Part shown: piece after piece, positions 53,459 through 60,103 of the stretch
How positions within the stretch are numbered: the stretch's first letter is position 1
Layout of the letters: each line of letters opens with the position of its first letter
DNA from: Salana multivorans
GTDB taxonomy: Bacteria > Actinomycetota > Actinomycetes > Actinomycetales > Beutenbergiaceae
DNA length: 64,000 nucleotides
Assembly (NCBI RefSeq): GCF_003751805.1
Contig: NZ_RKHQ01000002.1
Span: forward strand, 248,001 to 312,000
Reading direction: 5' to 3'
The notes under the pieces: model-generated
Told to the model about the DNA's origin: nothing
The model's database searches: none
Seen by the model: only the letters and a program-made list of their open reading frames with translations
Position numbers and translations under genes: made by a program

Positions 53459-53464
53459 ATCCTA
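53459..53464 (-). promoter_or_regulatory. leaderless-type −10 box (TAGGAT)
   Basis: Minus strand, 6 nt before the GTG at 53452. Confidence 0.5.
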
Positions 53465-53473
53465 GGCCGACCG

Positions 53474-53492
53474 CGTCTCGGCATCCGAGACG
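53474..53492. promoter_or_regulatory. inverted repeat upstream of metQNI
   Basis: CGTCTCGG-CAT-CCGAGACG, perfect 8-bp arms, 95 bp before the metQ ATG and just upstream of the opposing promoter. Possible operator for either side. Confidence 0.4.
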
Positions 53493-53586
53493 ATCCGCGT
53501 CGGTTTGCGGGGAGGGGGTCACGAGTCGCAGGCTCGACGTCGTCTCGCCCGGCCAGCCGGCCTCGAACCGAAGGAAGTCCACCATC

Positions 53587-54483
53587 ATGACGTCACGTCG
53601 TCTCGTCAAGCTGCTCGCACCCGCAACCATCGTGGCGCTCCTGATGACCGCGTGCGCCGGCGACGGGAAGGACGGCTCCGACGGGGCCAGCGGCGGCGAC
53701 ACCATCCGGATCGGCGTCGTCGGCGCCGCGGACTCCCAGTGGACGGTCTTCAAGGAGAAGGCGGCGGCCGAGGGGCTCCAGGTCGAGATCGTCGACTTCT
53801 CCGACTACCAGGTGCCCAACCGCGCGCTCGCCGACGGCGAGCTGGACCTCAACCAGTTCCAGCACCTGCAGTTCCTCGCCGACTTCAACGTCAACACCGG
53901 GTCGGACCTGCAGCCGATCGGGGCCACGGCCGTCTACCCGCTCAACCTGTACTCGCTGGAGTACGCGAGCGTCGAGGAGATCCCCGACGGCGCCACGATC
54001 GCCGTGCCGAACGACGCGACGAACCTCGCCCGCGCCCTGCTCAACCTGCAGCAGGCCGGGCTCATCGAGCTCGCCGACGGCGGCAACTCGTTCTCGACCG
54101 AGGCCGACGTCCTGCCGGGCTCCCGCGTCGAGGTCGTGCCGGTCGACGCCGCGCAGACCGCGACCAACCTTCAGGGCGGCAGCGTCCAGGCCGCCGTCAT
54201 CAACAACGACTTCGTCTCGAAGGCCGGTCTCACGGACGACGACATCGTCTACCCGGACGACCCGACCGGCGATGCGATCAAGCCCTACATCAACATCTTC
54301 GTCGCCCGCGCCGAGGACAAGGACGACGCGGACTACCTCAAGCTCGTCGAGATCTGGCACGACCCCGAGGTCGAGGCGGCCGTGACGGAGGACTCGGGCG
54401 GCCTGGCGATCTTCGTCGACACCCCGGCGGCCGAGCTGCAGCAGATCCTGGCCGACATCGAGGCGAACGCGCCGGCGAGCTGA
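53587..54483 (+). CDS. metQ: methionine-binding lipoprotein (NlpA/MetQ family)
   Basis: 298 residues. Signal peptide with lipobox ALLMTACAG, a short linker, then the MetQ domain: TIRIGVVGAADSQWTVFKEKA, DFSDYQVPNRALADGELDLNQFQH, IAVPNDATNLARALLNLQQAG. It captures D/L-methionine for the MetNI importer encoded immediately downstream. AAGGAAG precedes the ATG. Confidence 0.94.
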   Translation: MTSRRLVKLLAPATIVALLMTACAGDGKDGSDGASGGDTIRIGVVGAADSQWTVFKEKAAAEGLQVEIVDFSDYQVPNRALADGELDLNQFQHLQFLADFNVNTGSDLQPIGATAVYPLNLYSLEYASVEEIPDGATIAVPNDATNLARALLNLQQAGLIELADGGNSFSTEADVLPGSRVEVVPVDAAQTATNLQGGSVQAAVINNDFVSKAGLTDDDIVYPDDPTGDAIKPYINIFVARAEDKDDADYLKLVEIWHDPEVEAAVTEDSGGLAIFVDTPAAELQQILADIEANAPAS

Positions 54484-54485
54484 TC

Positions 54486-55562
54486 TTGCCCACGTCCATC
54501 GTCAGTCTGCGCGGCGTCTCGAAGAGCTTTCCGGGGCGCCGCGCTGACGCGCCCGTCGCCGCCGTCGAGGACGTCACCCTTGACATCCACCAGGGCGAGG
54601 TCTTCGGCATCATCGGCTACTCCGGCGCGGGGAAGAGCACGCTCGTCCGGCTCATCAACGCCCTCGAGCCCGCCACCGCCGGCACCATCACGGTCGCCGG
54701 GACGCAGATCACCGGCCTGCCCGAGCGGAAGCTGCGCCGGGTCCGCGCCGGCATCGGGATGATCTTCCAGCAGTTCAACCTGTTCGCCTCCCGCACGGTC
54801 GCCGGGAACGTCGCCTACCCGCTCCGGCTGGCCGGGGTGCCCCGGGCCGAGCGCGAGCGTCGGGTGGCCGAGCTGCTCGACTTCGTCGGCCTGGCCGACA
54901 AGGCCGGCGCCTACCCGTCCCAGCTCTCGGGCGGGCAGAAGCAGCGCGTCGGGATCGCCCGCGCGCTCGCGACGTCGCCGCAGCTCCTCCTCGCGGACGA
55001 GTCGACGAGTGCGCTCGACCCGGAGACGACGGCGGACGTGCTCGCCGTCCTGCGCCGCGTCAACGCCGAGCTCGGCGTCACCATCGTCGTCATCACGCAC
55101 GAGATGGACGTCGTCCGCGCCCTGTGCCACCGCGTCGCGGTCATGGAGCGCGGCCGGATCGTCGAGGTTGGCGACGCCTACCGCGTCTTCGCCGACCCGA
55201 GCCACCCGGCGACGGCCCGGTTCGTCGGCTCCGCGCTGCACGACACCCCGACGCCGGACGTGCTCCAGCGGCTGCGCCACCGCCACCCCGGCCGGCTCGT
55301 CCTGGTCCGGATGCGGTCCGACGGCGGGTCCGGCGGGTACCTGACGAAGACGCTGCGGGAGTTCGACGTCGAGGGGTCGATCATCTACGGCGGCATCTCC
55401 GAGGTGGCGGAGCGGCCGTTCGGCTCGCTCACGATCGAGCTCGACGGCGACCCGGCGCGGGTGGAGGAGCTGGTCGGCTACCTCACCCTCGCGATGGGGG
55501 CGACGGACCTGGGGACGGCGGCCGACCCGACGCCGCCGCCATGGACGGAGGGGACGCGATGA
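54486..55562 (+). CDS. metN: methionine ABC importer ATP-binding protein
   Basis: 358 residues. Walker A GYSGAGKST, signature LSGGQKQR, Walker B LLLADESTSALD, H-loop THEMD. The C-terminal NIL domain (about 270-340, LVLVRMRSDGGSGGYLTKTL) is the methionine-sensing regulatory domain of MetN. Start TTG at 54486 (PTSIVSLRGVSKSF), 2 nt after the metQ stop; no ATG or GTG fits. It overlaps metI by ATGA. Confidence 0.95.
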   Translation: MPTSIVSLRGVSKSFPGRRADAPVAAVEDVTLDIHQGEVFGIIGYSGAGKSTLVRLINALEPATAGTITVAGTQITGLPERKLRRVRAGIGMIFQQFNLFASRTVAGNVAYPLRLAGVPRAERERRVAELLDFVGLADKAGAYPSQLSGGQKQRVGIARALATSPQLLLADESTSALDPETTADVLAVLRRVNAELGVTIVVITHEMDVVRALCHRVAVMERGRIVEVGDAYRVFADPSHPATARFVGSALHDTPTPDVLQRLRHRHPGRLVLVRMRSDGGSGGYLTKTLREFDVEGSIIYGGISEVAERPFGSLTIELDGDPARVEELVGYLTLAMGATDLGTAADPTPPPWTEGTR

Positions 55563-56215
55563 ACTGGGAACGCCTCGGACCGCCGTTCTGGAAGGCGGTC
55601 GCCGAGACCGGCTTCATGGTCGGCTGGACGATGCTCGTCGGCGGGCTGATCGGGCTCGTCCTCGGGATCGGCCTCTACCTGTCCCGGCGCGGCGGGATGC
55701 GCGCCAGCACGGGGGTGTTCACGGGACTCAACGTGCTCGTCAACATCGTCCGCCCGATCCCGTTCATCATCTTCCTGTTCGTGCTGTTCCCCGTGACCAA
55801 GGCCGTCGTCGGGACGACGATCGGCACCGCCGGCGCGACGTTCCCGATGCTGCTCATGGCGGGGTTCGCGTTCTCGCGCCTGGTCGAGCAGAACCTGCTC
55901 TCGATCGATCCCGGCGTCATCGAGGCCGCCCGCGCGATGGGTGCCGGGACGATGCGCATCATCACGACGGTGCTCATCCCGGAGGCACTGGCCCCGCTCA
56001 TCCTCGGCTACGCGTTCCTGTTCGTCGGCGTCATCGACATGTCGGCCATGGCGGGCATGGTCGGGGGCGGCGGGCTCGGTGACTTCGCCATCAAGTACGG
56101 CTACCAGCAGTTCAACTGGCCGGTCACGTTCTTCGTGGTCGTCGTCATCATCGGCATCGTCCAGCTCGCGCAGCTCCTGGCCAACGTCCTCGCCCGCAAG
56201 GCGCTGCACCGCTGA
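55559..56215 (+). CDS. metI: methionine ABC importer permease
   Basis: 218 residues, five membrane helices. Family features are NIVRPIPFIIFLFVLFPVTK, the EAA loop VIEAARAMGAGTMRIITTVLIPEALAP, and GVIDMSAMAGMVGGGGLGDFAIKYGYQQF. Completes the metQNI importer. ATG overlaps the metN stop. Confidence 0.96.
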   Translation: MNWERLGPPFWKAVAETGFMVGWTMLVGGLIGLVLGIGLYLSRRGGMRASTGVFTGLNVLVNIVRPIPFIIFLFVLFPVTKAVVGTTIGTAGATFPMLLMAGFAFSRLVEQNLLSIDPGVIEAARAMGAGTMRIITTVLIPEALAPLILGYAFLFVGVIDMSAMAGMVGGGGLGDFAIKYGYQQFNWPVTFFVVVVIIGIVQLAQLLANVLARKALHR

Positions 56216-56259
56216 GCGTCTCCGCCTCGCGGGGGAGGTGGCCGGTGCGCCGGCTCGCC

Positions 56260-56265
56260 TAGGGT
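56260..56265 (+). promoter_or_regulatory. leaderless-type −10 box (TAGGGT) for the ABC-2 exporter operon
   Basis: 6 nt before the ATG at 56272. Confidence 0.55.
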
Positions 56266-56271
56266 CGAGTC

Positions 56272-57159
56272 ATGCCCGTGAGCATCGAGATACAAGGCGT
56301 CACCAAACGTTTCGGCGAGGTGAGCGCCGTCGAGGACCTCACCTTCACCGTCCGACCCGGCCGCGTCACCGGCTTCCTCGGCCCCAACGGGGCTGGGAAG
56401 ACGACGACGCTGCGCATCCTGCTCGGCCTCGTCACCGCCACGGCGGGGTCGGCGACCTTCGGCGGCGCCCGCTACGGCGACCTGCCGAGCCCGCTCGGCA
56501 CCGTCGGTGCCGCGCTCGAGGCGGCGAGCTTCCACCCGGGCCGCTCGGCGCGCGACTTCCTCCGCGTCCACGCCGCCGGCGGCGGCATCGACGCCGGGCG
56601 CGTCGACGTCGTGCTCCAGATGGTCGGCATGACGACGTACGCCGACCGTCGCGTCGGCGGCTATTCCCTCGGGATGCGCCAGCGGCTCGGCCTCGCCGCC
56701 GCGCTGCTCGGCGACCCGGACGTGCTCGTCCTCGACGAGCCGACGAACGGCCTCGACCCGGAGGGCATCCGCTGGACGCGTGAGTTCCTCCGCGCGTTCG
56801 CCGGCACGGGGCGCACCGTCCTCGTCTCCTCCCACCTGCTCGCCGAGGTGCAGCAGATGGTCGACGACGTCGTCGTGCTGGCGAACGGCCGGCTGGTCTA
56901 CTCCGGGACGCTGGAGGAGCTGGCCTCGCGGGAGCAGGTCACGACGCGCGTGCGGGCCGCGGACGCCGCGGCGCTCGCGGCGGCGCTCACCGCGGCCGGC
57001 ATCGGCGTCCGCGACGGCGGCGGCGAGCTGCTGGTGGACGCGATGCCCGAGACCGTCGGGCAGGTCGCGTTCCGGGCGGGCCAGGAGCTGCACCTGCTCG
57101 CGCCGCTCGGCGGCGGCCTCGAAGAGCTGTTCCTGCGGATGACGGGAGGCGAGCGATGA
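56272..57159 (+). CDS. ABC-2 type exporter ATP-binding protein
   Basis: 295 residues. Walker A GPNGAGKTT, a signature YSLGMRQR, Walker B VLDEPTNGLDPEG, H-loop SSHLL. The DrrA-like C-terminal extension (TRVRAADAAALAAALTAAG) is present. With the permease encoded downstream (ATGA overlap) it forms an exporter of drugs, peptides or lipids of unknown identity. Self-resistance transporters of bacteriocin type look the same. Confidence 0.92.
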   Translation: MPVSIEIQGVTKRFGEVSAVEDLTFTVRPGRVTGFLGPNGAGKTTTLRILLGLVTATAGSATFGGARYGDLPSPLGTVGAALEAASFHPGRSARDFLRVHAAGGGIDAGRVDVVLQMVGMTTYADRRVGGYSLGMRQRLGLAAALLGDPDVLVLDEPTNGLDPEGIRWTREFLRAFAGTGRTVLVSSHLLAEVQQMVDDVVVLANGRLVYSGTLEELASREQVTTRVRAADAAALAAALTAAGIGVRDGGGELLVDAMPETVGQVAFRAGQELHLLAPLGGGLEELFLRMTGGER

Positions 57160-57959
57160 GACTGCTCGATGCGATCCGCGCCGAGGTCCTCAAGGTGACC
57201 ACGACGCGCATGTGGTGGATCCTCGCCATCGTGACGCTGGTCTACATGGCGTTCATCGGTCTCTCCCTCGGGGCCGCCTTCTCCTTCGCCGGAGACGAGG
57301 AGATGGGGCTGCCGCTCGGCGACACCGCGCTCGCCCACATGGTCTACTCCCTCGCCGTGACGATGGGGTACGTGTTCCCGCTCGTGCTCGGCGCGCTCTC
57401 GGTGACCGGGGAGTTCCGCCACCAGACCCTGACGCCGACGTTCCTCGTCGTTCCCCACCGCGGGGTGGCGCTCCTGGCCAAGGGCATCGTCCAGCTCGTG
57501 CTCGGCATGGTCTTCGGCGTCGTCGCGTTCCTCGGGACGATGGCGGCGGGCGGCTCGGTCATCGCCGCCACCGGGGGCGACGCGGCTCTCGGCTCGGGGG
57601 AGACCTGGCTGCTCGTGCTCCGCGGGGTCGTCGGGATGGGGCTCTGGGCCGTCATCGGCGTCGGGTTCGGCGCGCTCATCAGGAACCAGGTGGCCGCGAT
57701 CGTCGTCATCCTCGCGCTCACCCAGTTCGTCGAGCCGCTGCTGCGCTCGATCGCGATGCTCAACGAGGTCTCGGCCAAGATCGCCAACGTGCTGCCGGGC
57801 TCCGCGTCCGACGCGCTCACTGGCGCGAGCTTCTACCAGTCGTTCGGGACGAGCTCGTCCTCGCTGGACTGGTGGGCCGGAGGCCTCATCCTGATCGCAT
57901 ACGCCGTCGGCGCCGCGTTCCTCGGCTACTGGGTGACCTGGCGTCGCGACGTGACGTGA
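57156..57959 (+). CDS. ABC-2 type exporter permease
   Basis: 267 residues, six membrane helices. It opens RLLDAIRAEVLKVTTTRMWW, the usual ABC-2 permease lead, and ends in a cytosolic WRRDVT. Between the second and third helices the LSVTGEFRHQTLTPTFLVVP motif is typical. Coupled to the ATPase gene by ATGA. Confidence 0.9.
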   Translation: MRLLDAIRAEVLKVTTTRMWWILAIVTLVYMAFIGLSLGAAFSFAGDEEMGLPLGDTALAHMVYSLAVTMGYVFPLVLGALSVTGEFRHQTLTPTFLVVPHRGVALLAKGIVQLVLGMVFGVVAFLGTMAAGGSVIAATGGDAALGSGETWLLVLRGVVGMGLWAVIGVGFGALIRNQVAAIVVILALTQFVEPLLRSIAMLNEVSAKIANVLPGSASDALTGASFYQSFGTSSSSLDWWAGGLILIAYAVGAAFLGYWVTWRRDVT

Positions 57960-57972
57960 CGCCGGCCGCCCG

Positions 57973-58016
57973 GGTCGGCTCCGCGGTCGCGTCGACGACG
58001 CGGCCGCGGACCGACC
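57973..58016. terminator. long bidirectional hairpin between convergent genes
   Basis: Stem of GGTCGG, TCCGCGG and CGCGTC paired with GACGCG, CCGCGGA and CCGACC, with small mismatches and a GAC loop. It fills most of the 66-bp gap between the permease and PEBP stops. Confidence 0.75.
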
Positions 58017-58025
58017 GGCCGATCG

Positions 58026-58553
58026 CTACCGCTGGTAGGTGGCGGTGAGGACGCCGCGGGCGATCGTGTGGAACAGCGCGGTGAACGAGACGGCCGTCGG
58101 CGACGTCTCCGGCTCGAGCTCGAGCGTGTCGACGTCGAGCGCGTGCACCGCGAAGACGTACCGGTGCGGACGGTCGCCCGGCGGGGGAGCCGCGCCCTCG
58201 TAGGCGTGGTCGCCGCCGTCGGCCCGGACGTGGAACGCCGCGCCCGGGAGGGTGAGGTCGCTCTGCCCCTCGCCGCGCTCCAGCTCGGTCACGGCCGCGT
58301 CGAGGTCGACGACGGTCCAGTGCCAGTAGCCGGCGGGCGTCGGCGCGTCGGGGTCGAAGCAGGTGACGAGGAACGACTGCGTCTGCGGCGGGAAGCCCGA
58401 CCAGGCCAGGTGCGGGGAGACGTTGCCGCCGTCGGCGGCGAAGTCGTCGCCGAGCGGCGCGCCGTCGATGAGATCGCGGCTCGTCACCTCGAAGGAGGGG
58501 ACCGGCGGGAGCTGGTCGTACGGCGGCGGGGGCACGGGGCGCTGCAGGTCCAT
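58026..58553 (-). CDS. YbhB/YbcL family PEBP-like protein
   Basis: 175 residues of the phosphatidylethanolamine-binding-protein fold. DGGNVSPHLAWSGFPPQTQSF, TCFDPDAPTPAGYWHWTVVDL and the HRYVFAVHALD strand are conserved. Bacterial members have no settled role (kinase inhibitor-like or lipid binding). ATG at 58553 is 6 nt after TACGTT. Converges with the ABC-2 permease gene. Confidence 0.92.
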   Translation of the reverse strand: MDLQRPVPPPPYDQLPPVPSFEVTSRDLIDGAPLGDDFAADGGNVSPHLAWSGFPPQTQSFLVTCFDPDAPTPAGYWHWTVVDLDAAVTELERGEGQSDLTLPGAAFHVRADGGDHAYEGAAPPPGDRPHRYVFAVHALDVDTLELEPETSPTAVSFTALFHTIARGVLTATYQR

Positions 58554-58559
58554 CGCTCC

Positions 58560-58565
58560 AACGTA
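58560..58565 (-). promoter_or_regulatory. leaderless-type −10 box (TACGTT) for the PEBP gene
   Basis: Minus strand, 6 nt before the ATG at 58553. Confidence 0.5.
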
Positions 58566-58644
58566 GTCCCCGGGACCTAGGTCCCGGAATCGCCTCGCGC
58601 AGCGGAGTATCGGCGAGATCACAGGTCGACTCGCGGTATTTCCC

Positions 58645-58679
58645 TCGACCCATAACGGTCTCGTCTCTACACTTGAGAC
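58645..58679 (+). promoter_or_regulatory. promoter and inverted repeat before the 55-residue ORF
   Basis: TCGACC (58645-58650) and TACACT (58668-58673) are spaced by 17 bp. GTCTC-N7-GAGAC (58663-58679) surrounds the −10, a likely operator. The start codon is about 60 bp downstream. Confidence 0.45.
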
Positions 58680-58733
58680 AGATGGACGACGAGGCGTCGA
58701 GACCCGACGCCGAGCACCGAGAAGGAGATGACC

Positions 58734-58901
58734 ATGAGCACCACGAGCACGCGATCCGTGTCGGCCTCGCGGTCTCCCCGCTCGCGCCGCCGCAACTGGC
58801 TGCGTGACGGATGGACCGCCCCCGCCGGACACGTTCGTCGTACCCCGGAGGACAGGTTCGTCCTGATCCAGGCAGGAGCGATGCGCGCCGGGCTCCGCTG
58901 A
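58734..58901 (+). CDS. 55-residue basic ORF, unknown
   Basis: The ORF begins ATG at 58734 after an excellent GAAGGAGATGACC ribosome binding site. The protein opens MSTTSTRSVSASRSPRSRRR, continues NWLRDGWTAPAG and ends in FVLIQAGAMRAGLR. It is rich in Arg and Ser with no signal peptide. A consensus promoter lies upstream and a long hairpin downstream, so it looks like an independent transcription unit in the 488-bp gap between the PEBP and aldo-keto reductase genes. Family not recognised; a small RNA-like regulator or a leader peptide are alternatives. Confidence 0.55.
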   Translation: MSTTSTRSVSASRSPRSRRRNWLRDGWTAPAGHVRRTPEDRFVLIQAGAMRAGLR

Positions 58902-58947
58902 GCCCGGGGACGTCCCCCTGACGGCTGCCGGCACCGACCGGCACGAA

Positions 58948-58993
58948 CGAAGCCGCTGTCGCGATGGAGATCCTCCATCCGGCAGCGGCTTCG
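58948..58993 (+). terminator. hairpin after the 55-residue ORF
   Basis: Outer 11-bp stem CGAAGCCGCTG/CAGCGGCTTCG and inner 7-bp stem GATGGAG/CTCCATC with an ATC loop. Confidence 0.75.
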
Positions 58994-59029
58994 TCGTGCT
59001 TCCGGCGGGGGTGCGCCCGCCCGGCTGGG

Positions 59030-59035
59030 TAGGTT
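59030..59035 (+). promoter_or_regulatory. leaderless-type −10 box (TAGGTT) for the aldo-keto reductase gene
   Basis: 6 nt before the ATG at 59042. Confidence 0.55.
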
Positions 59036-59041
59036 GGGGGC

Positions 59042-60046
59042 ATGGAGAATCGTCCGTTCGGCCGCACCGGCCGGAACGTGTCCGTCGTCGGCCTCGGGAC
59101 CTGGCAGCTCGGTGCCGACTGGGGCGAGGTGAGCGAGGACGCCGCCATCGCCGTCCTGGCCGCGGCGGTCGCCGACGGCGTCACGCTCCTCGACACCGCC
59201 GACGTCTACGGCGACGGCCGGTCGGAGTCGCTCATCGGCTCGTTCCTCGCCGAGCGCCCCGAGGTCCGCGGCGACGTGCTCGTCGCGACGAAGATGGGCC
59301 GGCGCGCCGCGCAGGTGCCGGAGAGCTACGTCGCTCCCGCCTTCCGGCAGTGGGTCGACCGCTCGCGCGCGAACCTTCGCGTCGACACGCTCGACCTCGT
59401 CCAGCTCCACTGCCCGCCGAGCGAGGTCATCGCCTCCGACGCGGTGTACGACGCGCTCGACGCCCTGGTGGCGGACGGCTCGATCGCGGCCTACGGCGTC
59501 TCGGTCGAGACGTGCGAGCAGGCGCTCGCGGCCATCGCGCGTCCCGGCGTCGCCTCGGTGCAGATCATCCTCAACCCGTTCCGACTCAAGCCGGTCGAGC
59601 TGGTCCTGCCGGCGGCGCGGGCGGCCGGCGTCGGGATCCTGGCGCGCGTCCCGCTCGCGTCCGGGCTGCTGTCGGGCCGCTACACCCCCGCGACGACCTT
59701 CGGCGCCGACGACCACCGGACGTTCAACCGCCGGGGCGAGGCGTTCGACCGGGGCGAGACCTTCTCCGGGGTCGAGTACGAGACGGGGCTGCGCTGCGCG
59801 AGCGAGCTCGCCGCCGTCCTGCCGGACGGGATCGGCCTGGCCGCCGCGTCGCTCGCCTGGATCGTCTCCCGGCCCGGCGTCACGTCGGTCATCCCCGGCG
59901 CCCGGACACCCGGCCAGGTCCGGTCCAACGCGGCCGCGGCCGCGCTGCTCGAACCGGGCAGCGGCTTCGACGTCGACGCCTTCGACGCCGTCGTGCGCCG
60001 GGTCTACGACGAGCACCTGCGCGCGTCGATCCACCCGCGCTGGTAG
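59042..60046 (+). CDS. aldo/keto reductase
   Basis: 334-residue TIM-barrel NADPH oxidoreductase. Catalytic tetrad: Asp and Tyr in DTADVYGDGRSE, Lys in VATKMG, His in LVQLHCP. The cofactor end SVIPGARTPGQVRSNAAA matches the family. Substrate unknown; close relatives reduce aldehydes or act as sugar oxidoreductases. Apparently leaderless; converges with the debranching enzyme gene. Confidence 0.92.
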   Translation: MENRPFGRTGRNVSVVGLGTWQLGADWGEVSEDAAIAVLAAAVADGVTLLDTADVYGDGRSESLIGSFLAERPEVRGDVLVATKMGRRAAQVPESYVAPAFRQWVDRSRANLRVDTLDLVQLHCPPSEVIASDAVYDALDALVADGSIAAYGVSVETCEQALAAIARPGVASVQIILNPFRLKPVELVLPAARAAGVGILARVPLASGLLSGRYTPATTFGADDHRTFNRRGEAFDRGETFSGVEYETGLRCASELAAVLPDGIGLAAASLAWIVSRPGVTSVIPGARTPGQVRSNAAAAALLEPGSGFDVDAFDAVVRRVYDEHLRASIHPRW

Positions 60047-60103
60047 CGCGGCGCGTCCAGCGGCGCGCAGCGCGCGGGGCCGCGGCGCGCCGACGGTGCG
60101 CGG

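Noticed and set aside
53517-53586. GGTCACGAGT and a GCCGGC segment before metQ, resembling the start of a SAM-IV riboswitch
   Set aside because: Only about 70 nt remain before the ATG, too short for the full fold, and the internal helices do not pair as expected. A covariance-model search would decide.
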